Assembly (NCBI RefSeq): GCF_000471905.2
Contig: NW_006496807.1
Location: 1,003,941 to 1,067,940, forward strand
Length of the DNA: 64,000 nucleotides
DNA from: Amborella trichopoda
Lineage: Eukaryota; Streptophyta; Magnoliopsida; Amborellales; Amborellaceae
Direction: 5' to 3'
This document shows positions 34,751 to 46,259 of the stretch, one piece after another (within the stretch, counting starts at the first letter, position 1; each line of letters begins with the position of its first letter). The position numbers and the translations under genes were made by a program. The notes beneath the pieces were generated by a model. The model was not told the origin of the DNA and ran no database searches. It saw nothing but the letters and a program-made list of their open reading frames with translations.

Positions 34751-35980
34751 CTATGCTTGCTCTTTCATGCATGTGGCACTGTATGCCACTGTATACCATT
34801 TGTATACCACTACATGCCACTTATGTGCCCCTTGCATGCTACCTGCCTATTGGCTCCCCTTTTTTTTTTATAAGTACCTCCCTTCACACCCCTCTCAAGA
34901 GTTTTGCCCTCTCTCACCCACCAGCTCTCTTTCTAACACTTAAAACCTCAAGCTTGAAACTATTCTTGGAAGCTTGGCGTGTGTGGGGGAAAACTTGGAG
35001 TTTTTTGGTGCATATAAGTGGATTTAACTTCCATGCTTTCATATTTTGTTGATACATGTTTTCTTAGTTCATCCAAGTATGAAGTTTTAACATGATTATA
35101 GATGTAATTTTGAATATGAATGTGGCTGCATGCTATTGAATTCTTGTTGGAATGTTCCTGTTTTTTCAGAACTATGACCCCCAATTGTATGATTGTTTGA
35201 ATATTGAAAACACCTCTGCTGATTATGAAACTTGATGGGAAAGTACCTCTTTGAATCTATTTTAAGATAGAAAAGACCTCATGTCAATATCTCTTTTAGT
35301 TGAGAAGTTATGAGCCATTTTCTGAAGTATGTCATAAGTGTGAAATGAATTTTCTAGAACTATCCTATGTTTTCTGCAGCATTGTTTGCTGATAAAAATC
35401 TCTCAGAATGAGACCAAACCACTAAATTTCAATATACAAAATATCACTAAAATCACCAATTGAATAGAGAGACTTGTCAAAATGTTTGTTGAAATTTCAA
35501 TATACAAAATATCACTAAAATCTACTATTTGGTAGTCTCAATGTCTTAGGAATAGAACCTTGAAATCATCCTACTTTTCCATTATTTCATTTCCAATCCA
35601 GAACTTATTTTTTAAAGTTTCTCATATGGTCTCTCCAAAACTTAACCTCGAGAACATTGAGCTTTTAACTCTCTCTCATAGTGACCACTCTCACTCTCAA
35701 GCCCCGCCGCTCTCACTCTCTCTCAACTAATGCCTCACCCTCTCTTCTTTTTTTCTCTCTTCCATCCCCCATCTCTCTCTCTTCTCTCCTTTCTTTGTAA
35801 CTAGCCGGTGAAGATCGTCTTCATTACAACTTCAGAGTTAAGATCCAAAGGCTCATCCCAACTTTAGAGTTAAGATCCAAAAGTTCATCCCTTTCTTTCT
35901 CTATCTGCAATATTCTGGCAACAAGATTTATGGCGTTGAAGTTTGTGTTTTATGGGTCGTTGGGATGGGTATCTAAAATC
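34751..35980. other. Non-coding, CT-rich and AT-rich stretches
   Basis: Includes a 64-bp direct duplication of AATTTCAATATACAAAATAT (about 35,427 and 35,491), a CT-rich stretch (35,680-35,800) and a duplicated AGAGTTAAGATCCAAA (35,836 and 35,867). No gene is supported. Confidence 0.4.
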
Positions 35981-35984
35981 ATGT

Positions 35985-36302
35985 TTTATATACGCGTTTA
36001 CTGTGTCATCTGATGCATTGATTTTGTCATCAACCTATGTCTAGGCCTGTCGGGCCCATTACAGCCCGGTTTGTGGCTCGACAGTTGGGTCTCATAGGGA
36101 CTAAATTGTCATTTGTTATATCGTTTTATCCATAGGTCTGATTCAGCCGATTCTTGGACCGTTGGAAAACTCTTAGGCTATACTTCAAATTGGGAAAGGA
36201 TTTGGGTAGGTTTGCGGTAATTGAATTGGGTCCACTAGGATAATGTGGTCCTACAGGTTTAGAAAACCATAGAATTTGCCAGATTTAACATAGGGTGCCT
36301 AC
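35985..36302 (-). repeat. Inverted copy of the LTR 5' third
   Basis: This ~318-bp segment is the reverse complement of the first part of the Gypsy-2 3' LTR (44,278 to about 44,580). It ends in GGGTGCCTACA, the inverse of the TGTAAACACC LTR start. Shared stretches include GGCTCGACAGTTGGGTCTCA and ATTCTTGGACCGTT. Divergence is moderate. Confidence 0.8.
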
Positions 36303-36700
36303 AACTTTTTAACAAATAACAAAACTATCCCTTAATGAAGGGCCTCTTGCCATTGCTAAAATTCATGAGCTTTTTCGGAATCTTATGGTGGTAATTCGGG
36401 CAAACAATCATTATAGAATCGATGCTTGAACTATTGCGCAAGTTTTGATACCATTTGTTCATCTTGAAATAGATTTTTTAGGAAGAACACAAAATCTGAC
36501 CTAGTTCATAAACTTTACAATTCTTCGACCACCAATCTGGCACGATCTATGACATTTCAAGACATTGTCACAATCATTTTGCAATAAATTTTTTCAAATT
36601 TGGTTTCTGTTTAAGCATATTCCTTTGGGAAGTTATTAGAAAATGGGACTCCGATGAGGTCCTAGTGAATGCCTTTTTAAGGTTTGCTCCCATAGCACAT
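36303..36700. other. Unexplained spacer within the 5' LTR region
   Basis: About 400 bp between the inverted LTR piece and the direct LTR piece, with no similarity that I see to the 3' LTR. It may be part of the element that produced the inverted copy. Confidence 0.45.
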
Positions 36701-36709
36701 CAGAAGACA

Positions 36710-37564
36710 TATTTTTCCAAAAATTTAGGAAAAATCACCAATTGAATTTTATAAATACCCCCTCTCTTTAACCCAAAAGGAGAGAGAAAAAAAGACCAAA
36801 AAAACCTTAGAAATTCTTGAAATTAGGAAAATTACCTAAAAATACTAAAAATAGGAAAAACCCTTAGAAATTCCAAAAAATTTAAGAAAAATCCCCAAAA
36901 ATCTCAAAAAAATTTAAAAAAATTTCATAATTCATATTCAACCTCTGGAGATCACAAAACCCTTCGAAAACTAATAAAATCTTCCTCTAAACCTGAGAGA
37001 AATATAGAGAAACAGATAGAGATTGAAACCTTAGAGCTTCAGAAAGACAGAAACCCTAACCTCCTGAGACCCTAACCCCCAAGCTTGAGAAAACCTAGAC
37101 CTAAGGCACAAAAACCCTAGATCAAAACTAGACTTAGGGTAAAACAACCCTAGATTTAACCCTTCTACACCAGAGATCTGCTGGTCAACATCCGAATTAG
37201 AGAGATAAAGAAAACCGGTTTTGATACGAGCGCGTCCTCGAAGGCTTGGGAAGCCTAGGCCACCTGGCCCTATTTGGTATTGTTTCTTCCTCTCTCTTTT
37301 TTATTCTTTTATTCTTTTATTTCTATTTTTACTTATTTTGATATGTTAACTTTATCTTAAAATCGTATTTTAATGCTTTGGATCATGTGGGCTCTACCAC
37401 ATATCTGAGAGTAGATATGCTCGTTTTAAAATATCTGGCCTCAGATCTGAATTCGATCACTCCCACTTTCTCTACCACTTTATTTACATCTAATTTATTA
37501 GTTTAAGGTGTTAAAAATTCAAGAGATCTTCATCAGAAGATCTGTCAGATTTTCATCATAAACA
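36710..37564 (+). repeat. Gypsy-2 5' LTR, inner part
   Basis: Aligns with about 44,640-45,475 of the 3' LTR. Shared landmarks are AACCTCTGGAGATCA, CCCCCAAGCTTGA, CTAGACCTAAGGCACAA, TATTTTGATATGTTAACTTT and the end CATC-TAAACA. It ends at 37,564 just before the PBS. The outer third is absent in this orientation. Confidence 0.85.
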
Positions 37565-37565
37565 G

Positions 37566-37585
37566 TTTGGCGCCCACCGTGGGGC
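37566..37585 (+). other. Gypsy-2 primer-binding site
   Basis: TTTGGCGCCCACCGTGGGGC lies immediately inside the 5' LTR. The TGGCGCC core followed by CACCGTGGGG is a familiar start of plant Ty3/Gypsy internal regions and marks tRNA priming. Confidence 0.88.
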
Positions 37586-37993
37586 TATTTCGAGCTTGAT
37601 CCAAGCATCAAGTTACAATTTTTATTCACTGTTTTCAATCCCAAGAGATCCTAAAAAGTCGTCTGTGACCATAATCTAGGGTTTCGATGCTCCGAAACCC
37701 TACTTTTTTTTAGTGGTCGCCAAAATTCAAAGGTCTCAGAAACCTCTGAAACTTTGTGGATCTGTTCTAGGGTCTCTTTCGTGACTACACAAAAAACTTC
37801 AAATCAAAATAAAATTTTTAAAAATACAAAAACAATATTTTCAATTCAATATGGGCTTTTTGTCTGTACTTTATTTTAATTTATTTCATCATAAATATCT
37901 TTATTTCCTGCTTCTTCCAAGGTTTAAGTGGTCTTATTTCATCAATATTAATAAGGTAAAAATATAAAAACAATAAAAAATAATAATTGTTTT

Positions 37994-38048
37994 GGGCGAC
38001 ACCAGTCATGTCGCCCACCCTATAAGGGCGACACCACCCATGTCGCCC
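37994..38048 (+). other. Two tandem perfect hairpins in the Gypsy-2 leader
   Basis: GGGCGACA-(CCAGTCA)-TGTCGCCC at 37,994-38,016 and GGGCGACA-(CCACCCA)-TGTCGCCC at 38,026-38,048, separated by 9 nt. Stems are 8 bp and perfect, and loops are 7 nt. They stand out in an AT-rich leader. A role in RNA dimerisation or packaging is possible but is inference. Confidence 0.85.
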
Positions 38049-38329
38049 AACTGCAAGTGTCCCAGAAAAATTATGGGACCCCAGAGGACCATTCCAGGGA
38101 CTTTTGGCTCCTTGTTGACCAATTTTTGACCTAAAATAAAAATTTTAAATTATAAAAAATACTTTACTTCAGATAGATCTGTTATGTTTCTGCCCTTTTC
38201 ATTTTATTTTAGTTTGTTAATTTTGACTGAAATAATATTTTTCCTGCTTTTACCATGCTTAGTTTAACTGTATTTCATCAAAATTAAAAAGATAAAACTA
38301 AAAAAATAAAAAATAAAATACATTAGAGT

Positions 38330-38660
38330 TGCTTATCCCTCCAAACCTAGACTCACTCTTGGTCCGAACTAAGACTCGTGCACCATCTAGTCTAGATCTT
38401 GGTCTTGGTTTTAGTATAGGTCTAAGCATAGATCTGCCTCTAGAGCTAGACTAGGCTTCGTTCAGAGTCTGAACCAAAATCCATTGAGTCTAGCAAGTCT
38501 AGGTTCTAGTCTAGTCTTAGCCTAGGTCTTAGTTAGGATTTTTGCCCCTAGAGTCAGAATAAGTCTACCCTGAGGCGTCGAGTCTAGATCTCACTGAGTC
38601 TACGAATCATGACCCAAGATCTTAACAGAGCAAGGTCCAACCCTATGGCTCTATCTTAGT
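38330..38660 (+). repeat. CTAG-rich low-complexity stretch
   Basis: Dense TCTAGTCTAG, GTCTAGG and GAGTCTAG words in the Gypsy-2 leader, with no fixed period. No coding is visible. Confidence 0.6.
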
Positions 38661-39075
38661 TTAGATCCAGAGAATCTAGTCAGTCCGAGAGGGACCGCAC
38701 AGTTCTCCCTCACAAATCATCCATAGCACTCGTGTCAGTGAGCCGACTCTTGACCCACATAGAACCAAACCTAGCCGTCTAAGCCACTTTCAAGGCCACC
38801 CTTTAGAAGTCACAAGCCAATAGGTTGATAAGGTCTGTAATACCAGTCAAGGGGTCACGCCAGGGGCAATCCTCCAAGACATAGGGGTTAACCTCAAATC
38901 TAGTCGGTACAACAAGAATAAGGCCCTGACCCAAATCTCTGAGTCAGCCGATCTCAGCCGTGTGAACCCCGATGGTCTATTAGCAGCCCAACATTCCAGT
39001 CTTTGCAATCAGCCAGTTAGTGGGCGAGTGGGTTTACATACAACTAGGAAAATTCTACCCAAGTAACCCATCACT

Positions 39076-40810
39076 ATGGAAGAACAGGGTCTTGACCTAC
39101 CTCGATATAAAGACAACCCTAAAGTGCATGCTTACGTTCAAGACCTACTCATTAGAGGATACACCATCTAGCACAGTCAATCCATGAAAGTCAGGTCAGA
39201 AGCTAAAGCCTTAGGCCAAGTCCAACATTTTGGCTTACATCAAGATAATTCTAAGGTTGTTAGCCTGCTAATCCAATCCACTATGGGCCAGAGGTCTAGT
39301 TCTAATCATGACTCAAGCCCAAGACTACCTAGACAGCAGACTCCATTTGGCAGTAGCGATGGCATTCCTTCACTCTTTTAGTCCAGTGTTGTGGCAAGAT
39401 AATACCTTAACACTAGGGATAGATCATCCAACCAAGGTCAAAGTCAAGTAGACCTAGCCACCCGAGGTCAGAGGTCTAGTAGTCATAGCAGCTTGAGTCG
39501 TCCATCTTAGTTAAGTGGTGATCCTACCCTGCAGGCCTCCTTGCATGGCCAAGTTGTGCAACCTCCGAGTAATGGGTGTACTCTAGCCCAATTTAACTCA
39601 GGTGAGTCTACAAGCCTACAATCGGCACATCAAGTTCAACACATTCCTTAGGCTCGGTCCTTACTACATGGGCCCCACAGCAAGTTTATACGAGCCACAT
39701 ACCACAAAGTCAGGTTCAAAAGACCATACAACCGAGCCAGCTCACAGCTACAACAACGCCTCAAGTCGCTCACATGAAATACCTCCAAGACTCTTTAGAG
39801 AAAATGGGAGTATAAGATTTCTAAACTCCTAAAGCTTATATACAAGAAATTCTAGGACATCAAGAAAATATACTAATGGGATTTGTGATGCTAGTTCAAA
39901 AACAAATTCCAAGGAAAGATGATCCTGAGGCACACATCAATGCCTAGTTATTGATAGTCAACACACTGCGAGACCGACCCAACCAACTTAAGGTCATGTT
40001 CTCACATAACTTATCAAAAGAACCCTTGATGTGGCACTGAAGATTCATGAAGGATGACCCTAGAGCAACTCTTGACGAAATGTTCAAGCAATTTTCCTCC
40101 CGCTATAGTGGAAGAAGACCAAGACCCGTCACCCTTGGTGAGTTAACTTCCACCAAATAGAAGTCAGGTGAGTCTCCTTCCCTGTTAATAACCAAATTCA
40201 GAGAGGCCACTATGCAAGGTATTGAAACTCTACTCCTTGAAGCCGTGAAGGTAAGCCTGGAATTAGAGAACATGACTCCAGAATATATCACATTCTTCAG
40301 TATGGGGGCAGTCCCTAACTCATTTAATACTATTCTTAAAAGAGTATCGTGGTATGAGAGAGCCAATGAAGATAAGGCCGCAGCCGAAAAACCCTCTCAA
40401 GAAGGAAAAGTGAACATTATCAAGAAAAGCAATCCTTCTGCAAACCATTCACAAGGAAATACTAAAATTCATTCTACCACATAGAGTATGCAGACTTCTA
40501 CACCAAGAGAATTCACTTCCATTGATGAGCCTATGATCGATGTCATGAAGAAGTTGCTTAAGGCAAGGCTCATAGAATTACCGACAGAATCCAAGATTCC
40601 TCTTTTCCATGGAGGTGATACATCTTAATGGTGCGATTGGCATCAAAACTATGCCCATAACACTGAGGAATGTAGAGCTTTTAGACATTGAGTTCAGGAC
40701 CTCATTGATAATGGAGCGATAAATGTTAGAAAAAAAGAGTCTGATGACATAGAAAAACCAGAAACTCTAGATGCTTCGACAAACAAATCTGATGAAACCT
40801 AATTAACTCA
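39076..40810 (+). pseudogene. gag: Gypsy-2 gag with variant zinc knuckle
   Basis: The likely start is the ATG at 39,076 (MEEQGLDLPRYKDNPKVHAY), in frame with the following open stretch but cut by TAG after LLIRGYTI. The capsid part includes KDDPRATLDEMFKQF and FSSRYSGRRRPV (about 40,048-40,120), then ITKFREATMQGIETLLLEAV (40,190-40,250). A knuckle-like block near 40,625-40,710 reads CDWHQNYAHNTEECRAF, the C-H-H-C style of Tat-type gags. At least four stops break the frame. It would supply the particle protein if intact. Confidence 0.72.
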
Positions 40811-42249
40811 GGTGAATCACAAGTTGTGCCCAAACTCAAAGACCATTCACAAAGGACTTGGAGTACAAGAAGAAATCAACTGGAAAGTCCAATAGATGAA
40901 GAACAAAATGAGCATAACCTCACCCAGAAGTTAATGACTAAATATCAAAGCAGCGAGGATGATCTTGGCTCCAAGCCCATAACCAAAGAGAGGGGAAAAG
41001 AAAGGGGTATCACATATGGAATTTCACTCCAATATATACTCTCAAAAGTGGCACAAGAAATCCCCATCATAGAGAGCCACACTAGGGCATATGAACCCTT
41101 CAACACGTACTTCCAAGTTAACACAATAAAAGGTTCAAACATGTGAGGCAACTAATCCAACTCGCAAGAGCAATATGAACTCGAGTATATACTCAACCAA
41201 GCCCATGACGACAAGAAAAATCTTAATTCTGGGACAATAACTCGTGAGGGGGCAAATGAGTAAGTGCTAAAAGGAAGCCCTTCACCCTACAACCTTGACG
41301 ACCCACCTAAGAGGGACTAATATGATGAGGACGACATGTTAGAAATTGATGTGATTCAGATCAACCAGAAGGGTTAAGCTATTGGGCTGAACACGGCTGA
41401 ACACGCAAAAGGGAATCCGGAGCGATAAAAAATAATAATAATAACAATTCTGCTGGGCTGAAAATCTGAAAGGAACAACAAGCGTTGAAAAACAGGCTAC
41501 TGGGCTAAACACCCAAAAGGGACCCCGGGGAGAAGAAAAAGAAGAAGTTCTCTCCTTCCTTCTACTCTTCAAGGTCTTTCTCTCTAAATATCTTCTCTTC
41601 CTCCCCCTCAATCAAAGTGGTGTTAAAAGAAAATTAATAAACATTAGCCTGACGGAAAATTTTTATGAACCTAGATCGTCTTAAACTTCGAAAGGTGAGT
41701 GGTGGAGGAACGAAAACCCAAATTCAAAAAGATTTTGAACACCCAGGGGCGGATCCTACAATTTCAATACTCTATTTCGCTCAAAACTTTAAAGAACTCT
41801 CCTTGAATTGCAATACAAGAGCTGAGGTTGGAAGATAAAGAAATATTTGATGATTCCTCATCTCAAAAATTCAAGCAAGGATCCAATACGCTCATATAGG
41901 GACCACCAATGGGGCCACAGGTGGCAAAACTATAGGCTCGTCCCTTTTAAAAGCGCTTTTTTCAATCTGATTGTTAAAACCCTCTATTTCCAAAACCCTT
42001 TTAGAAAGGACTTCCTCCATCGCTACAAGAGGTTAAACTGTTAGTTGATCTGGCCTCGTTCTCGAAGCCAACTTCCTATGCCTGTTATGAAGGCTTGAAA
42101 CTAGTCAGGCACTCCATGGTTGTATGAGTATAACTACCTACTACCACATATCGGAGATGGGTGAACCTTGTCAATGATGATATTGGATAGTCTGGGAGTG
42201 AAATGAGGCAAGCTCATCCCTGTGTGTGCGTATGATGTCCCAAAGTCCA
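40811..42249 (+). other. Gypsy-2 post-gag region without pol
   Basis: A frame at 40,826-41,146 (start MPKLKDHSQRTWSTRRNQLE) could be the end of gag, because it follows directly. Beyond it there are only short frames and a CT-rich block (41,545-41,610). No protease, RT or integrase motif is found on either strand. Confidence 0.6.
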
Positions 42250-42561
42250 ATTAAAAAAAAATGAAACTCCTGCGACGTAAAAGAGCCGAAAGGATAAACA
42301 TCAAACTCATGCGAAATAAAAGATCCGAGATAAGATAAGCATCAAACTCGTGCGACGTTAAAGAGCCGAGACAGGAAAAAAACATCGAACTCATGCGATG
42401 ATAAAGGAACCGAGACAAGAAAAAAACGTCAAACTTATGCAACGTTAAAGAGCTGAGACAGGAAAAACGTCAAACTCATGCGACGTTAAAGAGCCGAGAT
42501 AGGAAAAACGTCAAACTCATGCGACGTTAAAGAGCCGAGATAGGAAAGATGTCAAACTCGT
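42250..42561 (+). repeat. ~41-bp tandem repeat
   Basis: About seven units of GTCAAACTCATGCGACGTTA with AAGAGCCGAGATAGGAAAAA. The TGCGAC anchor recurs near 42271, 42310, 42351, 42394, 42438, 42479, 42520 and 42561, so spacing is 39-44 bp. It passes directly into the longer array. Confidence 0.88.
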
Positions 42562-43545
42562 GCGACGTAAAAGAGCGTAGGTAGATATCATCTACCCCCG
42601 TATGGCATGAAATATCGAGTGTATTCAAGACACAACCACCCTTTTTCAATGAAAATACTTCAAACTCGTGCAACGTAAAAGAACCGAGGTAGGTACCGTC
42701 TTTCCCCATATGACGTGAAAGGTCGGGTGTATTCAGGGCACAACCATCTTGTTTAATGAAAAAACGTCAAACTCGTGCGACATAAAAGAGTCGAGACATG
42801 TATCATCTATTCTTGTATAATGTGAAAGGTTGAGTGTATCCAGGGAACAACCACCCTGTTTCAATGGAAAAACATCAAACTCGTTCTACAAAAAAGAGCT
42901 GAGGCAAGTACCGTCTATCCCTGTATAAAGTGAAAGGTCAAGTGTATCCAGGGCACAGCCACCCTATTCGATGAAAAACATTAAACTTGTGTGACGTAAA
43001 AGAGCCGAGGCAGGTACCGTCTATTCTCGTATGACGTGAAAGGTCGGGTGTATTAAGGGCACAACCACCCTGTTTAATGAAAAGACGTCAAACTCATGCG
43101 ACATAAATAAGCCTAGACAGATACCGTCTATTCTCGTATGATGTGAAAGGTCGGGTGTATCTAGGGCACAACCACCCTGTTTCAATGGAAAAATGTCAAA
43201 CTCGTGTGACTTAAAAGAGTCGAAGAAGGTACCGTCTATCCCCGTATGATGTGAAAGGTAATGTGTATCCAAGGCACAACCATCTTGTTCGATAGAAAAA
43301 CGTCAAACTCGTGCGACGTAGAAGAGCCAAGGCAAGTACTGTCTATCCTCGTATGACGTGAAAGGTTGGGTGTATCTAGAGCACAACCACCATGTTCGAT
43401 GGAAAAACTTAAACTCATGCGACGTAAAAGAGTCGAGGCAGGTACCGTCTAACCCAGTATGACACAAAAAGGTCGGGTGTATCCAAGACACAACCAGCCT
43501 GTTCAATGGATTCCGTCTATCCCCATATTGACGTAAAAGGGTTGG
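42561..43545 (+). repeat. ~108-bp tandem repeat containing the 41-bp unit
   Basis: About nine units. The TGCGAC anchor recurs near 42669, 42776, 42885, 42990, 43097, 43205, 43312 and 43418 (106-109 bp). Each unit is the 41-bp sequence plus about 67 bp holding TACCGTCTATCCCCGTATGA, GTGAAAGGTCGGGTGTATCC and GGGCACAACCACCCTGTT. Open frames of 36-residue periodicity on the minus strand are products of the period. It lies between gag and the 3' LTR. Confidence 0.9.
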
Positions 43546-44240
43546 GTGTATGGTCCATCACTGCATGACGCTAAACTGCTTAGAGGGCTCTATGATTGCA
43601 GAAGTTAAAACTGCTAACCAACCTTGTTTTTCAAAATATCTTTCTCTTTTTAAAATTTTCACTATATGTCTTGCGTTTTCAAAAAACTTTTATTGCTTTG
43701 TTAAAATTGTAACATGTCATTGCTCCGAGTTCTATTTCAAATCTCCCCCTACTTTCAAAAAAATTCTAAAAATTTTGTTAAAAAACGAAGGAGCTTGGAC
43801 ACCCGTAGATGATGATTATCGCGTTGCCATGATTGCCGCGTTGCTGCCTCGTCTCTCACTTCAGATTCGGTCATACATGTCTCTTCCTATAGAAAGCATT
43901 TTCCTATAGACAGCCTTAGGAAGCCCTAAGGAGATCAAAGAAAGTGTCAAGGTTAAAAATTCAAACTATAAAAACCCCTGAAGTTGAGTGACATGGCAAA
44001 AAAATTCAACTTGAGTTTCAAACTTGTGTAATTCACCGACATCTCACGCCGAAAACCCTACGAGGAAAAATGTTGTAGGTAAGTGAGTTTGGTGAACGCA
44101 ATGACTTGGAAGGATAGTTGGTGTGCCCCGTGACCACGTGACCTCAAGAAGAAATTTAAAATGTCTTTTTTATCTTTGACGTTCACCTGCCCCTCGAAGG
44201 ACAGGGAACGCCAAAGTATTTACTTCTTTACCACTCACTT
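43546..44240 (+). other. Gypsy-2 3' untranslated region
   Basis: One open frame of 119 codons (43,550-43,909) lacks any recognisable feature and looks incidental. A first polypurine-like motif (CGAAGGACAGGGAACGCCAA) lies near 44,195-44,214. Confidence 0.5.
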
Positions 44241-44247
44241 GTCCCAC

Positions 44248-44277
44248 GAAGGATAGGGAGTGCCAAAGAGGGACAAC
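44248..44277 (+). other. Gypsy-2 polypurine tract
   Basis: GAAGGATAGGGAGTGCCAAA followed by GAGGGACAAC abuts the TGTAAACACC start of the 3' LTR. A near-copy 55 bp upstream suggests a duplicated tract. Confidence 0.75.
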
Positions 44278-45475
44278 TGTAAACACCCCATTTTAAATAT
44301 GGAAAATTCTATGATTTTCTAAAACCTTAGGACCATATTATTCTATTAGACCCATTTTAAAAACTACCCAAATCCTATCCCAAATTGAAGTAGAGCCCAG
44401 AGCTTTCTAACGGTCCAAGAATCGTCGGAATCGGACCTATGGATAAAAAGATATAACAAATAACAATTTAGTCCCTGTGAGACCCAACTGTCGAGCCGCA
44501 GGCCGGGCTGTAACGGACCCGACAGGCCCAGACACGGGCTGATGACACTGTCAACACATCTGATGGTGTCGTAAACATGTTTTCTTTAATTAGATAAAGT
44601 TAAAACTTTAAGACAAATCCAAAATATTTTTTAAAAAAACTCCAAACAAATTTAGAAAAAATCACCAAATGAATCTTACAAATACCCTCTCTCCCTACCC
44701 AAAATGAGAGAGAAAAAAAGACAAAAAAAACAATAGAAATTCTCAAAATTAAGAAAATTAACCAAAACTACGAAAAATAGGAAAAACCCTTAGAAAATTC
44801 CTAAAAATTTAGGAAAATTCCCCAAAAATCCAGAAAAATTAGAAAAATTCTCAGAATTCATATTCAACCTCTGGAGATCAAAAAAACCTTAGAAAACAAA
44901 GAAAATTCTCCTCCAGGCCTGAGAGAAACAAATAGAAATTGAAACCTTAGAGTTTCAGAAAGACAGAAAACCTCTTAAGACCATAACCCCCAAGCTTGAA
45001 AAAACCTAGACCTAAGGCACAACAACCCTAGATCAAAACTAGACTTAGGGCACAACAACCTTAGATCTAACCCTTCTACACCAGAGATCCATTGGTCAAC
45101 ATCCGAATCAGATAGGCAAAGAAGATCTATTCTGATACAGGCGAGCCCTCAAAAGCTCAGGAACCCCGGGCCAACCGCCCCGATTTGGTATTGTTTCTTC
45201 CTCTCTCTTTTTATTCTTTTATTATTTTATTTCTTTTTTCATTTATTTTGATATGTTAACTTTGTCTTAAAATCGTATTTTAATGTTTTGGATCACGCTG
45301 GCTCTACCACAAATTTAAGAGTAGATCTACTCGTTTTTTAATAGATTTGGCCTCAGATTTGAATTCAATCAAACTCACTTTCTCTACCATTTTATTTACA
45401 TCTATTTTATTAGTTTAAAGTATTAAAATTCGAGAGATCTTCATCAAAAAATCTGCCAGATTTTCATCGTAAACA
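44278..45475 (+). repeat. Gypsy-2 3' LTR
   Basis: A 1,198-bp LTR from TGTAAACACC to CGTAAACA. It is preceded by the polypurine tract, and its last ~830 bp match 36,710-37,564. Its first ~300 bp match the inverted segment at 35,985-36,302. The A-rich middle (44,640-44,900) and the TTCTTCCTCTCTCTTTTTAT block are shared. Confidence 0.88.
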
Positions 45476-45760
45476 AAAGTACTTAAGGGTATTTTGATCA
45501 TTTGTTCCAAAAAGATATTATTATTTTAATTCATTAAATGTGTATTTTTTTTATAATCTCAGGTACTTTTGAGTATTCCACCCTTGTTTAGTGGTTGCTC
45601 TATATACGGAAACCCAAGTCACTTGTAAAAACCTGTTGGTTGAACTCTTGCACCCATGCTTAGGGCTTGAATATTGAAGAATTTGGAGCAAATTCTTACT
45701 TATCCTTTTTGCTTTGTTCTCAAGTTCAAGATTCAAGATGATAGGAAAGAAAAATAGCCG
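45476..45760 (+). promoter_or_regulatory. LTR-like segment with TATA box
   Basis: TATATAC at 45,601-45,607, followed by a leader-like sequence, resembles the arrangement at 61,537 (TATATAA). This suggests the end of an LTR of a related large element, interrupted by Gypsy-2. The boundary is unknown. Confidence 0.35.
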
Positions 45761-45764
45761 TAGA

Positions 45765-46040
45765 CCACCATACACCATATCCCTTTCCCTACACCACACA
45801 TCATAGCCCCTTCCCTACACCAGACACCATAGTCCCTTCCCTAACCACACATCATACACCATAGCCTATCTCCTTTCCTCCACCACATACCATAGCATGT
45901 TCCCTACACCGTACACTGTAGTCCCTTCCCTAAACCATAAGCCATACACCATACACCATAACCTATCCTCTTCCCTACACTACATACCGTAGCCCCTTCC
46001 CTACACCATACACCATAATCCCTTCCCTACACCATACACC
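45765..46040 (+). repeat. CCATACACCATAG minisatellite
   Basis: Many imperfect repeats of CCCTTCCCTACACCA and CATACACCATAG. Similar words recur at 61,690-61,870 in the other LTR-like region. Confidence 0.8.
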
Positions 46041-46259
46041 TAACCTTGAGCCTTAGTCTTGACCCAAGCCTAAACCTTCTCTCTTATATTCATGCAAAGG
46101 GCAAAGGGACCTATGGGTGTGTCCCTAAGCTAGAACACACCCTAAGTCTACTCTCTCACCTCTCTCCCTCTTCCCCTTCTCTCTCCTCTATTTCTTATTC
46201 TTCCCTCTCTTTCTCTCACTTCTCTCCCTCTCTCTCTCTCTCACTCTCTCACGTCCCAT

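Larger units (their letters stand above)
36700..45475 (+). mobile_element. Gypsy-2: gag-only Ty3/Gypsy element
   Basis: LTR remainder at 36,700-37,564, PBS at 37,568, a long leader with paired hairpins, gag (39,076-40,810), a spacer, a satellite array (42,250-43,545), a polypurine tract and a complete 3' LTR (44,278-45,475). I find no protease, RT, RNase H or integrase in the 3.5 kb between gag and the 3' LTR, so it would depend on another element for replication. Large leaders and tandem repeats before the 3' LTR are known for Tat-lineage elements. Assignment to that lineage is inference. No target duplication was found because the 5' end is rearranged. Confidence 0.82.

Noticed and set aside
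42251..43506. Several minus-strand open frames with a 36-residue repeat (HEFD, LSHHTGIDG words)
   Set aside because: They are read through the 108-bp satellite; frames change between units and no start context is shared.
43550..43909. A 119-codon open frame upstream of the Gypsy-2 3' LTR
   Set aside because: No domain, signal or homology I recognise; sits in the 3' untranslated part and starts at the edge of the satellite.
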